Shown piece by piece: positions 1 through 9,628 of a DNA stretch of 64,000 nt; positions within the stretch are counted from its first letter, which is position 1, and every line of letters starts with the position of its first letter. Under the pieces are notes generated by a model that saw nothing but the letters and a program-made list of their open reading frames with translations, had not been told where the DNA came from and ran no database searches. Position numbers and translations under genes: made by a program. This DNA comes from Nonomuraea gerenzanensis (lineage in GTDB: Bacteria > Actinomycetota > Actinomycetes > Streptosporangiales > Streptosporangiaceae): assembly GCF_020215645.1 (NCBI RefSeq), contig NZ_CP084058.1, positions 5,642,001 through 5,706,000 on the forward strand. Direction: 5' to 3'.

Positions 1-124
1 CGGGGCCGTCGGCGGCGGTGAAGGCGGCCTGGGCGGCGGCGATGAGCTTGTCACGGTTGCGCCGCGCGTCGCGGCGGACCGGCGGCCCGGCGGGATCGGG
101 CGGAGGTGTCGTGGCAGAAGTCAA
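1..124 (-). CDS. TetR-family regulator, N-terminus only (cut by window edge)
   Basis: The complement reads into the window edge with a typical TetR N-terminus: a basic stretch RRDARRNRDKLIAAAQAAF leading into helix 1 of the DNA-binding domain. A TTG at 124 is the best in-frame start I see; the weak start and missing C-terminus limit confidence. It is divergent from the aldo-keto reductase at 213, and two identical palindromes lie between them, so it probably represses both genes. Family assignment rests on about 38 residues. Confidence 0.7.
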   Translation of the reverse strand, partial: MTSATTPPPDPAGPPVRRDARRNRDKLIAAAQAAFTAADGP

Positions 125-126
125 AG

Positions 127-175
127 CGGAGGCACCTCCGGTAGTGCTACAGTGAACGTAACGGAGGCACCTCCG
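127..175. promoter_or_regulatory. Twin TetR-type operators in divergent promoter
   Basis: Two identical 14-bp inverted repeats CGGAGGCACCTCCG lie at 127-140 and 162-175, with starts 35 bp apart. The second extends to 8-bp arms AACGGAGG/CCTCCGTT (160-177). A possible plus-strand -10 TACAGT (148-153) lies between them. Their position between a tetR-like gene and its divergent neighbour suggests autorepressor sites; binding is inferred. Confidence 0.65.
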
Positions 176-212
176 TTTCTCCTTCTCATTTTCTCATGAG
201 AGCAGGTATCCC

Positions 213-1145
213 GTGACCTTCGAAGACACCCCCGCTTCCGCCGGCACCGAGCGCCCCGGCGACACCGGCGCGATGGCGGGCCGCACCGTCGCAAGGGTCG
301 GCTACGGCGCCATGCAGCTGGACCGCCTGCGCGGCGACCGTGACGCCGCCGTCGCCCTGCTGCGCCACGCGTTCGACCGCGGTGTCGACCATGTGGACAC
401 CGCCCAGTTCTACGGCGACGGCTTCGTCAACGACGTCATCCGCCAGGCGCTCCGCCCCGGGGACGACGTCCTGGTCGTCAGCAAGGTCGGCGCCACCTCC
501 GATCCCGGCGCCCCGATCCCGCTGCGCCTGGCACAGCGGCCCCACGAGCTGCGGGCCGAGACCGAGGCCAACCTCGCCGCACTCGGCGTGGAGCGGATCG
601 AGGTGATGAACCTGCGCCGCGTGGACGCGGGCATCACCATCCCCGTCCCCGACGACCAGGTGGTCGACCTCGACGACCAGCTCGCCGAGATGATCGCGCT
701 GCGCGACGAGGGCAAGATCGGCGCCATCGGGCTGAGCAGCGTGACCCTGGACGTCCTGCGCCGCGCCCTGCCCGCCGGCGTCGTCTGCGTGCAGAACGTG
801 CACAGCCTCGTGGCCCGCGACGACGAGGACGTGCTGCGCTGCTGTACGGACGAGCAGATCGCCTGGGTGCCCTACTTCCCGCTCGGCGGCGCGCTCCCGG
901 GCCTGGCGAAGGTGACCGACGAACCGGCCGTGCTCGCCGCCGCCCAGCACCTGGGATGCACCCCGGCGCAGGTCGCCCTGGCCTGGCTGCTGCACCGCGC
1001 CCCGAACGTGCTGCTCATCCCGGGCACCGCCGACCCGGGCCACCTCGACGCGAACCTGGCCGCCGGCTCGATCGTGCTGGACGAGGAGACCCTCGCCGCC
1101 CTCGACGCCATCCCGGCACGCCCGCTCGCCGCCCCGCTCGGCTGA
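213..1145 (+). CDS. Aldo/keto reductase
   Basis: 310 residues, GTG start. The (beta/alpha)8 AKR fold is indicated by GYGAMQL near residue 30, VDHVDTAQFYG (catalytic Asp62 and Tyr67), VVSKVG (Lys91) and the C-terminal cofactor region VLLIPGTADPGHLDANLAA. The usual catalytic His of the tetrad (LH) is replaced: the segment reads VMNLRRVD, as in the actinobacterial subgroup that lacks that His. It would reduce carbonyls with NADPH in the cytoplasm; the substrate is unknown. The divergent TetR and paired operators suggest induction by a small molecule. Confidence 0.9.
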   Translation: MTFEDTPASAGTERPGDTGAMAGRTVARVGYGAMQLDRLRGDRDAAVALLRHAFDRGVDHVDTAQFYGDGFVNDVIRQALRPGDDVLVVSKVGATSDPGAPIPLRLAQRPHELRAETEANLAALGVERIEVMNLRRVDAGITIPVPDDQVVDLDDQLAEMIALRDEGKIGAIGLSSVTLDVLRRALPAGVVCVQNVHSLVARDDEDVLRCCTDEQIAWVPYFPLGGALPGLAKVTDEPAVLAAAQHLGCTPAQVALAWLLHRAPNVLLIPGTADPGHLDANLAAGSIVLDEETLAALDAIPARPLAAPLG

Positions 1146-1253
1146 CAGGACGCGCTGCGCGCCAGCCGGCGGAAAATCGTTTCCCCACGCGTCACCGTTC
1201 TCACTACACTCGCCAACCGACACCGAAGACGTGACTCAGGAAGGGAGCCGGCC

Positions 1254-1361
1254 ATGCGCCACCACAGCGCCGTCGTCGTCTCCCTGTCGCGTCACGAGGT
1301 GATCCTGGTGTCTTCCTGGGCCCGGTGCCGGCTGCGCGGCCGCCACTGGTTGCTGCCCTGA
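1254..1361 (+). CDS. 35-residue leader ORF upstream of the EF-G paralogue
   Basis: ATG at 1254 is preceded by AGGAAGGGAG (1239-1248), an excellent ribosome binding site. The ORF ends at TGA 1359-1361, 80 nt before the GTPase start. The peptide begins MRHHSAVVVSLSRHEV and ends RGRHWLLP. A -10-like TACACT lies at 1205-1210. Leader ORFs with strong RBSs in front of ribosome-protection or target-modification genes often couple drug-induced ribosome stalling to downstream expression. That role is inferred from position, RBS strength and the downstream gene. Confidence 0.55.
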   Translation: MRHHSAVVVSLSRHEVILVSSWARCRLRGRHWLLP

Positions 1362-1441
1362 CCAGACCTCTCTCCGGGACTGTCACAGGCCGTCGAATCG
1401 CGCTGTCCTGTCCAGATTCCGTCCCGAAAGGGCCATGAGCC

Positions 1442-3451
1442 ATGCGTGCTCACGTCGCCAACACCCTGCACGACATCCGGAACCTCGGCATCCTCGCCCA
1501 CGTCGACGCCGGCAAGACCACCGTCACCGAGCGGATGCTCTACCTGACCGGCGCCACCTACAAGCGCGGTGAGGTGCACGACGGCACGACCGTCACCGAC
1601 TTCGACCCCCAGGAGCGCGACCGCGGCATCACGATCTTCGCCGCCGCGGTGAGCTGCGAGTGGGACGGGCACCGGATCAACCTGATCGACACCCCCGGCC
1701 ACGTCGACTTCTCCGACGAGGTGGAGCGTTCCTTGAGGGTGCTCGACGGCGCGATCGCGGTGTTCGACGGCGTGGCCGGGGTGGAGCCGCAGAGCGAGTC
1801 GGTGTGGCGGCGCGCCGACCGGCACGGGGTGCCGCGCATCGCGTTCGTGAACAAGCTGGACCGCGCGGGCGCCGACCTCGACGCGGCGGTCGAGTCGATC
1901 CGCCGCAGGCTGCATCCCGCGCCGCTGGTCGTGCAGTTGCCGATCGGGCGCGAGGACGGCTTCGCCGGGGTGGTCGACCTGCTCGCCATGCGGGCTCTGG
2001 TCTGGGACGGCGGCGTGCTGGAGGCCGGCCCGGTGCCCGGGCAGCTGCTGGAGGAGGCGCGGCGGCGGCGCCGGGTGCTGGAGGAGGCCGTGGCCGAGCT
2101 GCATCCCGGCGCGCTGGAGGAGTTCTGCGCCGAGCCGTCGGTGTCAGAGGCGACGCTGGTGGCGGCGCTGCGCGAGCTGACCGGCAGCGGCGCGGGTCTG
2201 GTGGTGCTGTGCGGCTCGGCGTACCGGGACCGCGGGATCGAGCCGCTGCTGGACGCTGCCGTCCGGTATCTGCCCTCGCCGCTGGACGTGCCCGCCGTAC
2301 GCGGGCAGGACGGGCAGCGGCGTCCGGCCGATCCCGGGGCACCGCTGGCCGCGCTGGCGTTCAAGGTGAGCGCGACGGCGACCGGGCGGCTGACGTACCT
2401 GCGGATCTACTCGGGCACGATGCGGAAGGGGGACACGGTGCTGGACGCGGGCACGGGACGCACCGAGCGGATCGCGCGGATCCTGCGGGTGCAGGCCGAC
2501 CGGCACGCCGAGACGGACCAGGCGGTGGCCGGCGACATCGTGGCCGTGGTCGGGCCGAAGGCGGCCCGCACGGGCACGACGCTGTGCGCGCCGGACGACC
2601 CGCTGCTGCTGGAGCCGCCGGGCGCGACCGAGCCGGTGGTGTCCGTGGCCGTCGAGGCGCGGCGCGGCACCGACGGCGACCGGCTGGCGGCGGCGCTGGC
2701 GCGGCTGGCGGAGGAGGACCCGTCGCTGGCCGTGCGCACCGACGCCGAGACCGGTCAGACCGTGCTGTCCGGGATGGGCGAGCTGCATCTGGAGGTGGCG
2801 GCGGAGAAGCTGCGGCGCGAGCACCGGCTGGCGGTGAGCGTCGGCCGGCCGCAGGTCGCGCTCAGGGAGACGGTCGGGCGAGGCGTGTCCGGGCTGCTGT
2901 ACCGGCACGTCAAGCAGGACGGCGGCGCCGGGCAGTTCGCCCACGTGGTGATCGACGTCGAGCCGCAGGACGAGGGCTTCGCCTTCGTCTCGGCGGTGAC
3001 CGGCGGCCGGGTGCCGCGCGAGTACGTGCGGGCGGTCGAGGCCGGCTGCCGGGAAGCGCTGTCCGACGGGCCGCTCGGCGGTCACCCGGTGACCGGGCTG
3101 CGGGTCACGCTGAGCGACGGGGCCACGCACGTCAAGGACTCCTCGGAGCTGGCGTTCCGCGCCGCCGGGCGGCTCGCGCTGCGCGAGGCGCTGCGCCGGT
3201 GCGCGATGGTGCTGCTGGAGCCGGTGGTGGAGGTGACGGTGACCGTGCCCGACGAGATGGCCGGCGGCGTGCTGGGCGACCTGTCGGCGCGGCGCGGCCG
3301 CATCTCGGGCTCCGAGGCGCGGGCCGGCGCGGTGGTGATCACCGCGGTGGTGCCGCTGTCCGAGGTGTTCGGGTACGCGACCCGGCTGCGTAGCCGTACG
3401 CAGGGACGGGGCACCTTCACCACGCGCCCCGCCGGGTACGCCCCCGCGTGA
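1442..3451 (+). CDS. Elongation factor G paralogue / ribosome-protection-type translational GTPase
   Basis: 669 residues. G1 AHVDAGKTT lies near residue 19, switch [10 protein letters not shown] near 80 and NKLD near 134, followed by EF-G domains II-V. The C-terminus [14 protein letters not shown] matches the EF-G end (SRTQGRA). It is shorter than housekeeping EF-G (about 700 residues), and no rpsL/rpsG/tuf neighbours are present, so it is an accessory copy. Possible roles are drug-induced ribosome protection (Tet/OtrA-like) or a stress EF-G; the sequence around the G domain is closer to EF-G than to TetM. The preceding leader ORF argues for inducible expression. ATG 1442 follows GAAAGGG. Confidence 0.85.
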   Translation: MRAHVANTLHDIRNLGILAHVDAGKTTVTERMLYLTGATYKRGEVHDGTTVTDFDPQERDRGITIFAAAVSCEWDGHRINLIDTPGHVDFSDEVERSLRVLDGAIAVFDGVAGVEPQSESVWRRADRHGVPRIAFVNKLDRAGADLDAAVESIRRRLHPAPLVVQLPIGREDGFAGVVDLLAMRALVWDGGVLEAGPVPGQLLEEARRRRRVLEEAVAELHPGALEEFCAEPSVSEATLVAALRELTGSGAGLVVLCGSAYRDRGIEPLLDAAVRYLPSPLDVPAVRGQDGQRRPADPGAPLAALAFKVSATATGRLTYLRIYSGTMRKGDTVLDAGTGRTERIARILRVQADRHAETDQAVAGDIVAVVGPKAARTGTTLCAPDDPLLLEPPGATEPVVSVAVEARRGTDGDRLAAALARLAEEDPSLAVRTDAETGQTVLSGMGELHLEVAAEKLRREHRLAVSVGRPQVALRETVGRGVSGLLYRHVKQDGGAGQFAHVVIDVEPQDEGFAFVSAVTGGRVPREYVRAVEAGCREALSDGPLGGHPVTGLRVTLSDGATHVKDSSELAFRAAGRLALREALRRCAMVLLEPVVEVTVTVPDEMAGGVLGDLSARRGRISGSEARAGAVVITAVVPLSEVFGYATRLRSRTQGRGTFTTRPAGYAPA

Positions 3452-3469
3452 ATCGGCGGGTGAACGTCA

Positions 3470-3509
3470 GGGGAGCGCCGGGCGGGTACGTCACCGCCCG
3501 GCGTTCCCC
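3470..3509. terminator. Bidirectional hairpin between convergent genes
   Basis: A 16-bp stem (3470-3485 with 3494-3509, one G-U pair) encloses an 8-nt loop just past the EF-G paralogue stop and faces the convergent permease. There is no U-tract, as is usual in actinomycetes. Confidence 0.7.
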
Positions 3510-3614
3510 CTCCGGCTCCGGCCGGCCGAGGGGAGAGCGCATGGTCGCCGGTGCTCGGAAGTGGGCCCGGCAGTGTGCGAGTGTCGCCCTCCGCGGCCTC
3601 CGGATCCCCGCGCG

Positions 3615-4904
3615 TCACAGGTAGCGCAGCCACAGGTACGGCGTGCACAGGGCGATCGTCACCACGGTGACGACGAGGCCGTACCGGGTGAACTGCCAGA
3701 AGCTGATCGGGGTGCCGTTGCGGGCGGCGATGCCCAGCACGACCACGTTGGCGGCCGCGCCCACCGCTGTGGCGTTGCCGCCGAGGTCGGCGCCGAAGGC
3801 CAGGGCCCACCACAGCACCTGGGCGTGCTCGTTGCCGCCGTTGGCCTGGACGAGGTCGGCGACGATGGGGCTCATGGTGGCCACGTACGGGATGTTGTCC
3901 ACGATCGCCGACAGCCCGCCCGAGGCCCACAGCAGCAGCATCGTGGTCAGGCCGAGCTGACCCTGGGTGGCGTCGGCGGCGAGCCGCGACACCTGGCCGA
4001 TCACGCCCGTGTGCACCAGCGCGCCGACCATGACGAACAGCCCGGCGAAGAACACCAGCGTCGGCCACTCGACCTCGCGGATGGCCTCCTCGGTGGTGAC
4101 CCGGGTGGCGGCGACCAGCACGCCCGCACCCAGCACGGCGACCACGGACGGCTCGTAGTGCAGCACCGGATGCAACACGAACGCGGCCATGACCAGCGCC
4201 AGCACGGCCAGCGACTGCCACAGCAGCCGGTGGTCGGCGATGGCCTCGCGCTCGTTCAGCGCCATCACCTCGGCCGCGCGCTCGGGGTCGTAGCGGAAGT
4301 ACCTGCGGAACAGCAGCCGGCACAGCCCGACGTAGACCACCATCAGCACGATGACCATGGGCGCCATGTGGACGAGGAAGTCGTTGAAGCTCAGCCCGCC
4401 GCGGCTGGCGATGATGATGTTCGGCGGGTCGCCGACGAGGGTGGCGGCGCCGCCGATGTTGGACGCCATGGCCTCGGCGATCAGGTACGGCGCCGCGGGC
4501 AGCGCCAGCCGCTCGCACACCAGGAACGTCACCGGGGCGATGAGCAGCACGGTGGTCACGTTGTCCAGCAGCGCCGACGCCGATGCGGTGATCACCACCA
4601 GCAGCACCATCAGCCGGTACGGGCGGCCACGGGCGCGCTTGGCCGCCCAGATGGCCAGGTACTCGAAGACACCGGTCTGCTTGAGCACGCCGACGATGAC
4701 CATCATGCCGAGCAGCAGGAAGATGACGTTCCAGTCGATGCCGGTCTCTTCGGAGAAGAACGCGGCCCCGGCGTCGGTGGCGTGGATGAGCAGCATGATC
4801 CCGGCCCCGCCGAGAGCCGCCGCCACCCGGTGCACCTTCTCGCTGGCGATCAGCCCGTACGCGAGCAGGAAGACCGCCACCGCCACCCAGGCGAGCACCG
4901 TCAC
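3615..4904 (-). CDS. ArsB/NhaD-type (SLC13-like) ion permease
   Basis: About 429 residues from the GTG at 4904, strongly hydrophobic with roughly 11 membrane spans. The motif GDPPNIIIAS and the repeat-related segments NIGGAATLVGD and LGGNATAVGAAANVV are typical of the ArsB/NhaD/P-protein transporters. Candidate substrates are Na+/H+ exchange or oxyanion export; the sequence cannot decide. I chose GTG 4904 because a longer reading would start inside the conserved leader motif, and because a 34-codon ORF (4901-5005) ends with TGA overlapping this GTG, an arrangement shared with the antiporter and TrkH genes in this window. Located in the membrane. Confidence 0.85.
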   Translation of the reverse strand: MTVLAWVAVAVFLLAYGLIASEKVHRVAAALGGAGIMLLIHATDAGAAFFSEETGIDWNVIFLLLGMMVIVGVLKQTGVFEYLAIWAAKRARGRPYRLMVLLVVITASASALLDNVTTVLLIAPVTFLVCERLALPAAPYLIAEAMASNIGGAATLVGDPPNIIIASRGGLSFNDFLVHMAPMVIVLMVVYVGLCRLLFRRYFRYDPERAAEVMALNEREAIADHRLLWQSLAVLALVMAAFVLHPVLHYEPSVVAVLGAGVLVAATRVTTEEAIREVEWPTLVFFAGLFVMVGALVHTGVIGQVSRLAADATQGQLGLTTMLLLWASGGLSAIVDNIPYVATMSPIVADLVQANGGNEHAQVLWWALAFGADLGGNATAVGAAANVVVLGIAARNGTPISFWQFTRYGLVVTVVTIALCTPYLWLRYL

Positions 4905-5005
4905 GCCGAGACCGCCCCATCCGGCAGCGCACACGGCGTGGCCGCGCCGATCAGGGCGGCGCGGGCGGCCGGGGGGCGGGGTGCGGTGAGATCGCGGGCG
5001 CGCAT
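4901..5005 (-). CDS. 34-residue upstream ORF coupled to the permease
   Basis: ATG at 5005 follows AGGAAAGGCACCC; the ORF begins MRARDLTAPRPPAAR and ends at TGA 4903-4901, overlapping the permease GTG (GTGA). It lies in a different frame from the permease. The arrangement implies that translation of the short ORF sets translation of the permease. No homology is recognised. Confidence 0.5.
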   Translation of the reverse strand: MRARDLTAPRPPAARAALIGAATPCALPDGAVSA

Positions 5006-5074
5006 GGGTGCCTTTCCTGACCGACGGCAAGGGCATCGCCGACCAGACTTCCCGGCACACCTGTCACCAACGTA
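5006..5074 (-). promoter_or_regulatory. Conserved 5' leader element, copy A (ArsB/NhaD permease)
   Basis: -10-like TACGTT (5074-5069), 12 nt, then GCCGGGAAGTCTGGTCGGC (5056-5038), then 32 nt to the upstream ORF start. Transcription should begin about 5 nt before the motif, placing it at the RNA 5' end. One of six copies in the window. Confidence 0.7.
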
Positions 5075-5118
5075 TCAAGACGCGCAAGGGCCCGGCACGC
5101 GCGGGGGGGTGCGCCCGG

Positions 5119-5751
5119 TCAGGTGACGAGCGGCAGCAGCGCCGCGTACAGCACCAGCAGCAGGAGCGACTCCCTGCGGCTGAGCCGTTTGCCACGGGCG
5201 AGCAGGGCCCAGGTCAGGCCGCTGACACCGGCCATCGCGGCGATGACGGCCGGCGCCATGGCAGGCGCCGTGGTGCCGGCGACTGCGATGACGGCGCCGC
5301 CGGCCAGGCTGTTGATCAGGTTGCTGCCGAGCAGGTTGCCGACCACGAGGTCGCTGTCGCCGCGCCGCTGGGCCTGCAGGCAGGTGACCAGCTCGGGCAG
5401 CGAGGTGCCGAGCGCGACCAGGGTGAACCCGACCAGATCCGGCGACAGGCCCGCCTCGACGGCCAGCGCCGCGACCAGCCCGGTGACGCCGAGGATCAGC
5501 GTCAGGTTGACGATGTTCGAGCCGACCAGCCCGGCCAGCGCCAGATCGGTCTGCCCGCGCAGGCTCGCCGTGCCGGTGACCACCAGTTCGGGCGCGCTCG
5601 TACCGAATCCGATGACGACCACGCCCACCACGACGGGCTGCAGGCCGAGCCGTTCGGCCAGGCGTCCTGAGCCGAGGACCAGGTGGTCGGCGGCGAGGGC
5701 GAGCACGATCAGCCCCAGCGCGCTGAGCGCCAGCAGGAGCAGCATGCTCAC
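5119..5751 (-). CDS. Na+/Ca2+ exchanger (CaCA) family protein, internally shortened
   Basis: 210 residues against about 310-330 for the family. Both ion-binding alpha repeats are present: GFGTSAPELVV with GSNIVN (residues 48-82), and LGTSLPELVT with GNLLGSNLIN (114-147). The two GTS(A/L)PE motifs are only 65 residues apart, whereas about 160 is normal, so roughly 95 residues, including the spans between repeats, are missing in frame around residues 95-103. Function is doubtful unless it assembles differently. GTG 5751 overlaps the stop of the ABC permease (GTGA), so it is the last gene of that operon; ATG 5745 is an alternative. Confidence 0.75.
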   Translation of the reverse strand: MSMLLLLALSALGLIVLALAADHLVLGSGRLAERLGLQPVVVGVVVIGFGTSAPELVVTGTASLRGQTDLALAGLVGSNIVNLTLILGVTGLVAALAVEAGLSPDLVGFTLVALGTSLPELVTCLQAQRRGDSDLVVGNLLGSNLINSLAGGAVIAVAGTTAPAMAPAVIAAMAGVSGLTWALLARGKRLSRRESLLLLVLYAALLPLVT

Positions 5752-7370
5752 TCTCCCCGCAGGTCACGCCGCTGGAAGGCGGCGACACCGGACAGCACGA
5801 GGAGCACGGTGACGGCGCAGAGCCCGAGCAGCGGGCTCAGGTCCACCGGCCCGCGCAGGGCCTGCGGCACGTGGGTGAAGGGTGACAGGCTCCGGATACG
5901 CTCGTCGAGCTGCAGCAGCTCGCCGAGCTGGGCGAGCAGGGCGAAGGCGAGCAGCGCCGCCCAGGCGAGTGCGGTCAGCCGGGGGAGCAGCCCGAACAGC
6001 AGCATCGCGAGCCCGGCCAGGGTCCAGGTGGCGGGCGCCTGCACCAGCGCCGCGCCCAGCAGCCGCAGGGCCTGTCCCGCGGGTTCGCCGATCCTGACGC
6101 CGTGGGTGATCCCGGCGGCCAGGCCGCTCGCGGCCAGGATCGCGGTGCTGCCGGCCAGTGCCACGCCGAGGTGGCCGGCCGTCCAGCGCCAGCGGGGGAC
6201 GGCGGTGGCCAGGACGGGCTCGGCCCGGATCGCCGTCTCCTCGCCCTGCAGCCGCAGGGTGGCCTGGATCGCGTAGCCACCGGCGACCAGGCCGAGCACG
6301 CTCAGCTCCGCTGCCAGGAACGTGTCGGTCAGCAGGCTCGCGCCGCCGCCGACGCTGGAGAGCAGCTCGGCCAGTCGCGGGTTGTCGCGCACGATGTCGC
6401 CGACGCTGTGCGCCAGCGCTCCGAACAGGGCACCCACGATCGTGAACGCCACCACCCAGCTCAGCAACACGCCGCGTTGCAGCCGCCAGGCCAGCGCGAC
6501 CGGTGCCCGCAGGGAGTCGGCGGCCTCGCGCGGGCCCGGACGCGGCGGCAGCAGCCCGGCCCCGAGGTCGCGCCGTCTGGCCAGGAGAGCCGCCGCCAGG
6601 AGCAGGGCCAGCCCGGTGGCGGCGAACAGGGCGAGCACCCACCACCGCTCACCGGCGAAGGGGCGCACGCGCTGGGCCCAGCCGAGCGGGGACAGCCAGG
6701 ACAGCGCTTCGATCCGGGCCGCGTCGCCGAGGGCGCGCAGCAGGAAGGCCGCGCCGAGGGCCGCGACCGCGATGGCGTTGGCGGTGCGGGCGTGCGCGGT
6801 CACCTGCCCGGCCAGGGCGGCGACGCCGGTGAAGGCCCAGCCGGTGCCGCTCACGGCGGCGCCGAACGCGAGTGCGCCCGCGACCGGCAGCCCCTGCCCG
6901 GCCAGGCCGAGCGTGATGAGCCCGCCGATCAGCAGGTTCGCGCCCGCGGCCACGAGCACCCCGGAGGCGGGCAGCGCGTGCCGGCCGACGGGGCAGGCGC
7001 CGATCAGCTCGGCCCGGCCGGTCTCCTCCTCGGCACGCGTGTGCCGGGTCACCACCAGAGCGCTCATCAGCGCGGCCAGCGCCGAGGCCATCACAGTCAT
7101 CCGCCAGGCGGTCAGCCCGCCGACGGAGGCGGCGTCGTAGACGGGCCCGGTCAGCGCCTGCAAGGCGGGCGCGGCGCCGATGGTGACGCCGAGCGCGATG
7201 CGCTGGGCCGCCTGCGGGTACAGCCCGGCGATGGCCGAGGCGCCGGCGACGACGAGACCGGCGATGACGACGACCCAGGCGGGCAGCAGCAGGCGGTCGC
7301 GGCGCAGCGCGAGCCGCACCAGCGCCTGCGTGCCGGTCATCGCGGGTCGCGGCAGTGCGCGGGCCGTCAT
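5748..7370 (-). CDS. ABC-2 type exporter permease
   Basis: 540 residues with about 12 predicted membrane spans in two halves, for example near residues 20-45, 290-310 and 440-480. The length and double-unit architecture fit the actinobacterial antibiotic/polyketide exporter permeases encoded beside DrrA-like ATPases. ATG 7370 overlaps the ATPase stop (ATGA). A longer in-frame extension upstream would run antiparallel-free through the ATPase gene and is not used. Expected to export a hydrophobic drug or lipid with the ATPase; the substrate is unknown. Confidence 0.85.
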   Translation of the reverse strand: MTARALPRPAMTGTQALVRLALRRDRLLLPAWVVVIAGLVVAGASAIAGLYPQAAQRIALGVTIGAAPALQALTGPVYDAASVGGLTAWRMTVMASALAALMSALVVTRHTRAEEETGRAELIGACPVGRHALPASGVLVAAGANLLIGGLITLGLAGQGLPVAGALAFGAAVSGTGWAFTGVAALAGQVTAHARTANAIAVAALGAAFLLRALGDAARIEALSWLSPLGWAQRVRPFAGERWWVLALFAATGLALLLAAALLARRRDLGAGLLPPRPGPREAADSLRAPVALAWRLQRGVLLSWVVAFTIVGALFGALAHSVGDIVRDNPRLAELLSSVGGGASLLTDTFLAAELSVLGLVAGGYAIQATLRLQGEETAIRAEPVLATAVPRWRWTAGHLGVALAGSTAILAASGLAAGITHGVRIGEPAGQALRLLGAALVQAPATWTLAGLAMLLFGLLPRLTALAWAALLAFALLAQLGELLQLDERIRSLSPFTHVPQALRGPVDLSPLLGLCAVTVLLVLSGVAAFQRRDLRGE

Positions 7371-8260
7371 GGCGCGACCTGGTAGTGGCGCAGGAACAGC
7401 TCCTCCAGGGTGGGCGGCTGACAGGTCAGCGCGCGTACGCCGGAGTCCGTCAGCAGCCGCAGCGCCCGCTGCAGGTGGTCCGCCTCGACCTGGAAGCGGA
7501 CCTGCGAGCCTTCGACGCTCAGGCCGTGCACCCCCTCCAGCCGGGACAGCTCGCCGGGGACGCGGCCGAGGTCGGCGCTGATCGAGGTGCGGGTGAGGCG
7601 GCGCAGCCCCGCCAGCGTGCCGGTCTCGACGGCGCGGCCGTCGCGGATGATGGTCACCTGGTCGCACAGCGCCTCCACCTCGGACAGCAGGTGGCTGGAC
7701 AGCAGCACCGTGCGGCCCTGCGCGCGCTCCTCGCGGATCGTCTCGCGGAAGGCCGCCTCCATGAGCGGGTCCAGGCCGGAGGTGGGCTCGTCGAGCAGCA
7801 GCAGCTCGACGTCCGAGGCGAGCGCGGCGACCAGCGCGACCTTCTGCCGGTTGCCCTTGGAGTAGGTGCGGCCCTTGCGGGTGGGGTCGAGGCCGAAACG
7901 CTCGCACAGGGCCGCCTTGCGGCGCCGGTCGAGGCCGCCGCGCAGCCGTCCGAGCAGGTCGATGGCCTCGCCGCCGGACAGGGTGGGCCACAGGACGACG
8001 TCGCCCGGCACGTACGCCAGCCGCCGGTGCAGCTCGACCGCGTGCCGCCAGGGGTCGCCGCCGAGCAGCTCGGCGTGCCCGGCGTCGGCGCGCAGCAGGC
8101 CGAGCAGGATCCGCAACGTCGTGGTCTTGCCCGAGCCGTTCGGGCCGAGGAAGCCGTGGACCTCGCCGGTGTGCACGGTGAGGTCGAGCCCGTTCAGCGC
8201 GCGGACGTCGCCGTAGCGCTTGACCAGGCCATGGATGAGGACGGCAGGACCGCTCGCCAT
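7367..8260 (-). CDS. ABC exporter ATP-binding protein
   Basis: 297 residues. Walker [10 protein letters not shown] (39-47), a signature-like YSKGNRQK and Walker [14 protein letters not shown] are present, followed by a C-terminal DrrA-type extension ([37 protein letters not shown], given here as a region of about residues 235-275). It powers the permease at 5748-7370. ATG 8260 directly follows the conserved leader (AGAAAGGCGCCCCC-ATG), with no intervening short ORF. Confidence 0.92.
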   Translation of the reverse strand: MASGPAVLIHGLVKRYGDVRALNGLDLTVHTGEVHGFLGPNGSGKTTTLRILLGLLRADAGHAELLGGDPWRHAVELHRRLAYVPGDVVLWPTLSGGEAIDLLGRLRGGLDRRRKAALCERFGLDPTRKGRTYSKGNRQKVALVAALASDVELLLLDEPTSGLDPLMEAAFRETIREERAQGRTVLLSSHLLSEVEALCDQVTIIRDGRAVETGTLAGLRRLTRTSISADLGRVPGELSRLEGVHGLSVEGSQVRFQVEADHLQRALRLLTDSGVRALTCQPPTLEELFLRHYQVAP

Positions 8261-8333
8261 GGGGGCGCCTTTCTGAAGCCGGTCCGATGTGACGTTGCCG
8301 ACCAGACTTCCCGGCGCTCCACCACCGACGGTA
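8261..8333 (-). promoter_or_regulatory. Conserved 5' leader element, copy B (ABC exporter operon)
   Basis: -10-like TACCGT (8333-8328), 12 nt, GCCGGGAAGTCTGGTCGGC (8315-8297), then 36 nt ending AGAAAGGCGCCCCC at the ATPase ATG. The motif is identical to copies A, D and E. Confidence 0.7.
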
Positions 8334-8401
8334 ACAGTGCCGGATCCGCCGCGCCAGACGTTCGATCGCGTGGCCGCACGATCCTGTCCACGGCGGCGCT
8401 G

Positions 8402-8443
8402 TGCCCTGCTCTCATCGCTCCGGCCGGGTGAGGCCGGTGGCGC
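8402..8443 (-). pseudogene. Remnant of a TetR gene 3' end
   Basis: About 40 nt here match the end of the TetR gene at 37842-38459 with four mismatches. They encode the same last residues (ATGLTRPER, then TGA), and the match runs a few bases past the stop. No upstream TetR sequence is left. It lies immediately 3' of the FAD monooxygenase, which carries an operator like that TetR gene's own, so a monooxygenase-TetR unit probably once stood here. Confidence 0.6.
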
Positions 8444-8453
8444 CCCTCTCCTC

Positions 8454-9599
8454 TCAGCCCGCCAGCTGGAACTTGCGCTCGACCAGCCGGCGCACCGGCC
8501 CCCACGACGACAGCCGCAGCGGAAGCTGGGTCAGCTCCAGCACCAGCGGGTTGCGCGGGGCGTAGACCCCTTTCACGCGGCGGCCGAGCTGCTGTTTCTT
8601 CTCCGCCTCCGGCCGCAGCCCGGCCTCCCACTCCGCCAGCGCGGCCAGGACGTCCTCGCCGTGCCGCTCCAGCGCGGCGCCGAGCCGGTCGGCGCCGCCG
8701 ACGGCCAGCGAGGAGCCGTACCCGGCGAACAGCGTCACGCACCATGCGGCGTCGCCGAGCAGCACGACCCTGCCCTTGCTCCACCGGTCCACCACCATCT
8801 GGCTGATGGTGTCGAAGTAGACGGAGTCGGCCGTTTTCAGCCCTTCCAGGGCTTGGGGGACGAGCCAGCCCATGTCGCCGTAGACGTCGCGCAGCTCCTC
8901 CAGCGGGGTGTCCGCCCGGCCGCCGTCGGTGCGGTAGCCGAAGAAGGCGGCGGTGCGGCCGTCGCCGACGCTCATCAGCGCGAACGTGCGCCCGCCCGCG
9001 CTGATCGAGCCGGTCGTCTCCGGGGGCAGGCCCTGCGGCCGCTGCTTGAGCATGTAGACGGCGACCTTGTGCCCGAGGTCGAGGCGGTAGTCCTCTTCCG
9101 GGCCGAACACCAGCGCCCGCGTCGCCGAGTGCAGCCCGTCGGCGCCGATGAGCAGGTCGGCGTGCTCGGTGGTGCCGTCGCTGAGGGTGACGCGCACCGC
9201 GTCGGCGTCCTGGTCGACGGCGGTGATCGTGGTGGCGAACCGGATCGTGGTGTGGTCGGCGGCGGCCTCGTACAGCACTGCCTCGATGTCGCCGCGCAGG
9301 ATGTTGAACGCCTTTCTGCCCATGGTGGCCGCGATCGTCTCGCCGCTGAGCGCGAAGCGGCGCTCGCCACCGGGCTTGCGGTAGACCAGCTCGCGCGTCA
9401 CGAACGCGCGCCGCTTCAGCTCGGCCAGGACACCCATCCGTTCGGCCCCGTCGTAGCCGATGCCGCCGAACGTCACCCCGTAGCCGCCACCGCGCCGCGC
9501 CGGTGCCCGCTCGATCACCAAGGTGTCCCAGCCTGCCTGGTGCAGCCGCAGCGCTGCGGCGAGTCCGGCGATGCCCGCTCCGATGATGATGGCCCGCAT
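8454..9599 (-). CDS. FAD-dependent monooxygenase (aromatic hydroxylase class)
   Basis: 381 residues from ATG 9599, chosen because AAGGGGGACACGGAG precedes it and the dinucleotide-binding motif [11 protein letters not shown] starts at residue 6. [10 protein letters not shown] (about residue 150) and the FAD-contacting [18 protein letters not shown] (about 280) complete the PHBH-like signature. A flavin hydroxylase acting on an aromatic or polyketide substrate, possibly a drug-inactivating TetX-like enzyme; the substrate is not readable. A 27-bp inverted repeat just upstream (9629-9655) is its likely operator, resembling that of the TetR at 37842. Confidence 0.88.
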   Translation of the reverse strand: MRAIIIGAGIAGLAAALRLHQAGWDTLVIERAPARRGGGYGVTFGGIGYDGAERMGVLAELKRRAFVTRELVYRKPGGERRFALSGETIAATMGRKAFNILRGDIEAVLYEAAADHTTIRFATTITAVDQDADAVRVTLSDGTTEHADLLIGADGLHSATRALVFGPEEDYRLDLGHKVAVYMLKQRPQGLPPETTGSISAGGRTFALMSVGDGRTAAFFGYRTDGGRADTPLEELRDVYGDMGWLVPQALEGLKTADSVYFDTISQMVVDRWSKGRVVLLGDAAWCVTLFAGYGSSLAVGGADRLGAALERHGEDVLAALAEWEAGLRPEAEKKQQLGRRVKGVYAPRNPLVLELTQLPLRLSSWGPVRRLVERKFQLAG

Positions 9600-9628
9600 C
9601 TCCGTGTCCCCCTTCGTTGGTGTGTCTA

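Noticed and set aside
1442..3451. Canonical tetracycline ribosome-protection gene (tetM-like)
   Set aside because: Switch and G-domain residues are EF-G-like rather than TetM-like; a protection role is kept only as a possibility.
3082..4932. 616-residue minus-strand open frame overlapping the permease
   Set aside because: Repetitive Arg/Gly/His composition and antisense to the EF-G paralogue; the permease frame is the real one.
5748..7991. 747-residue reading through ABC permease and ATPase
   Set aside because: Its first 207 codons are the wrong frame of the ATPase gene; the permease starts at 7370.
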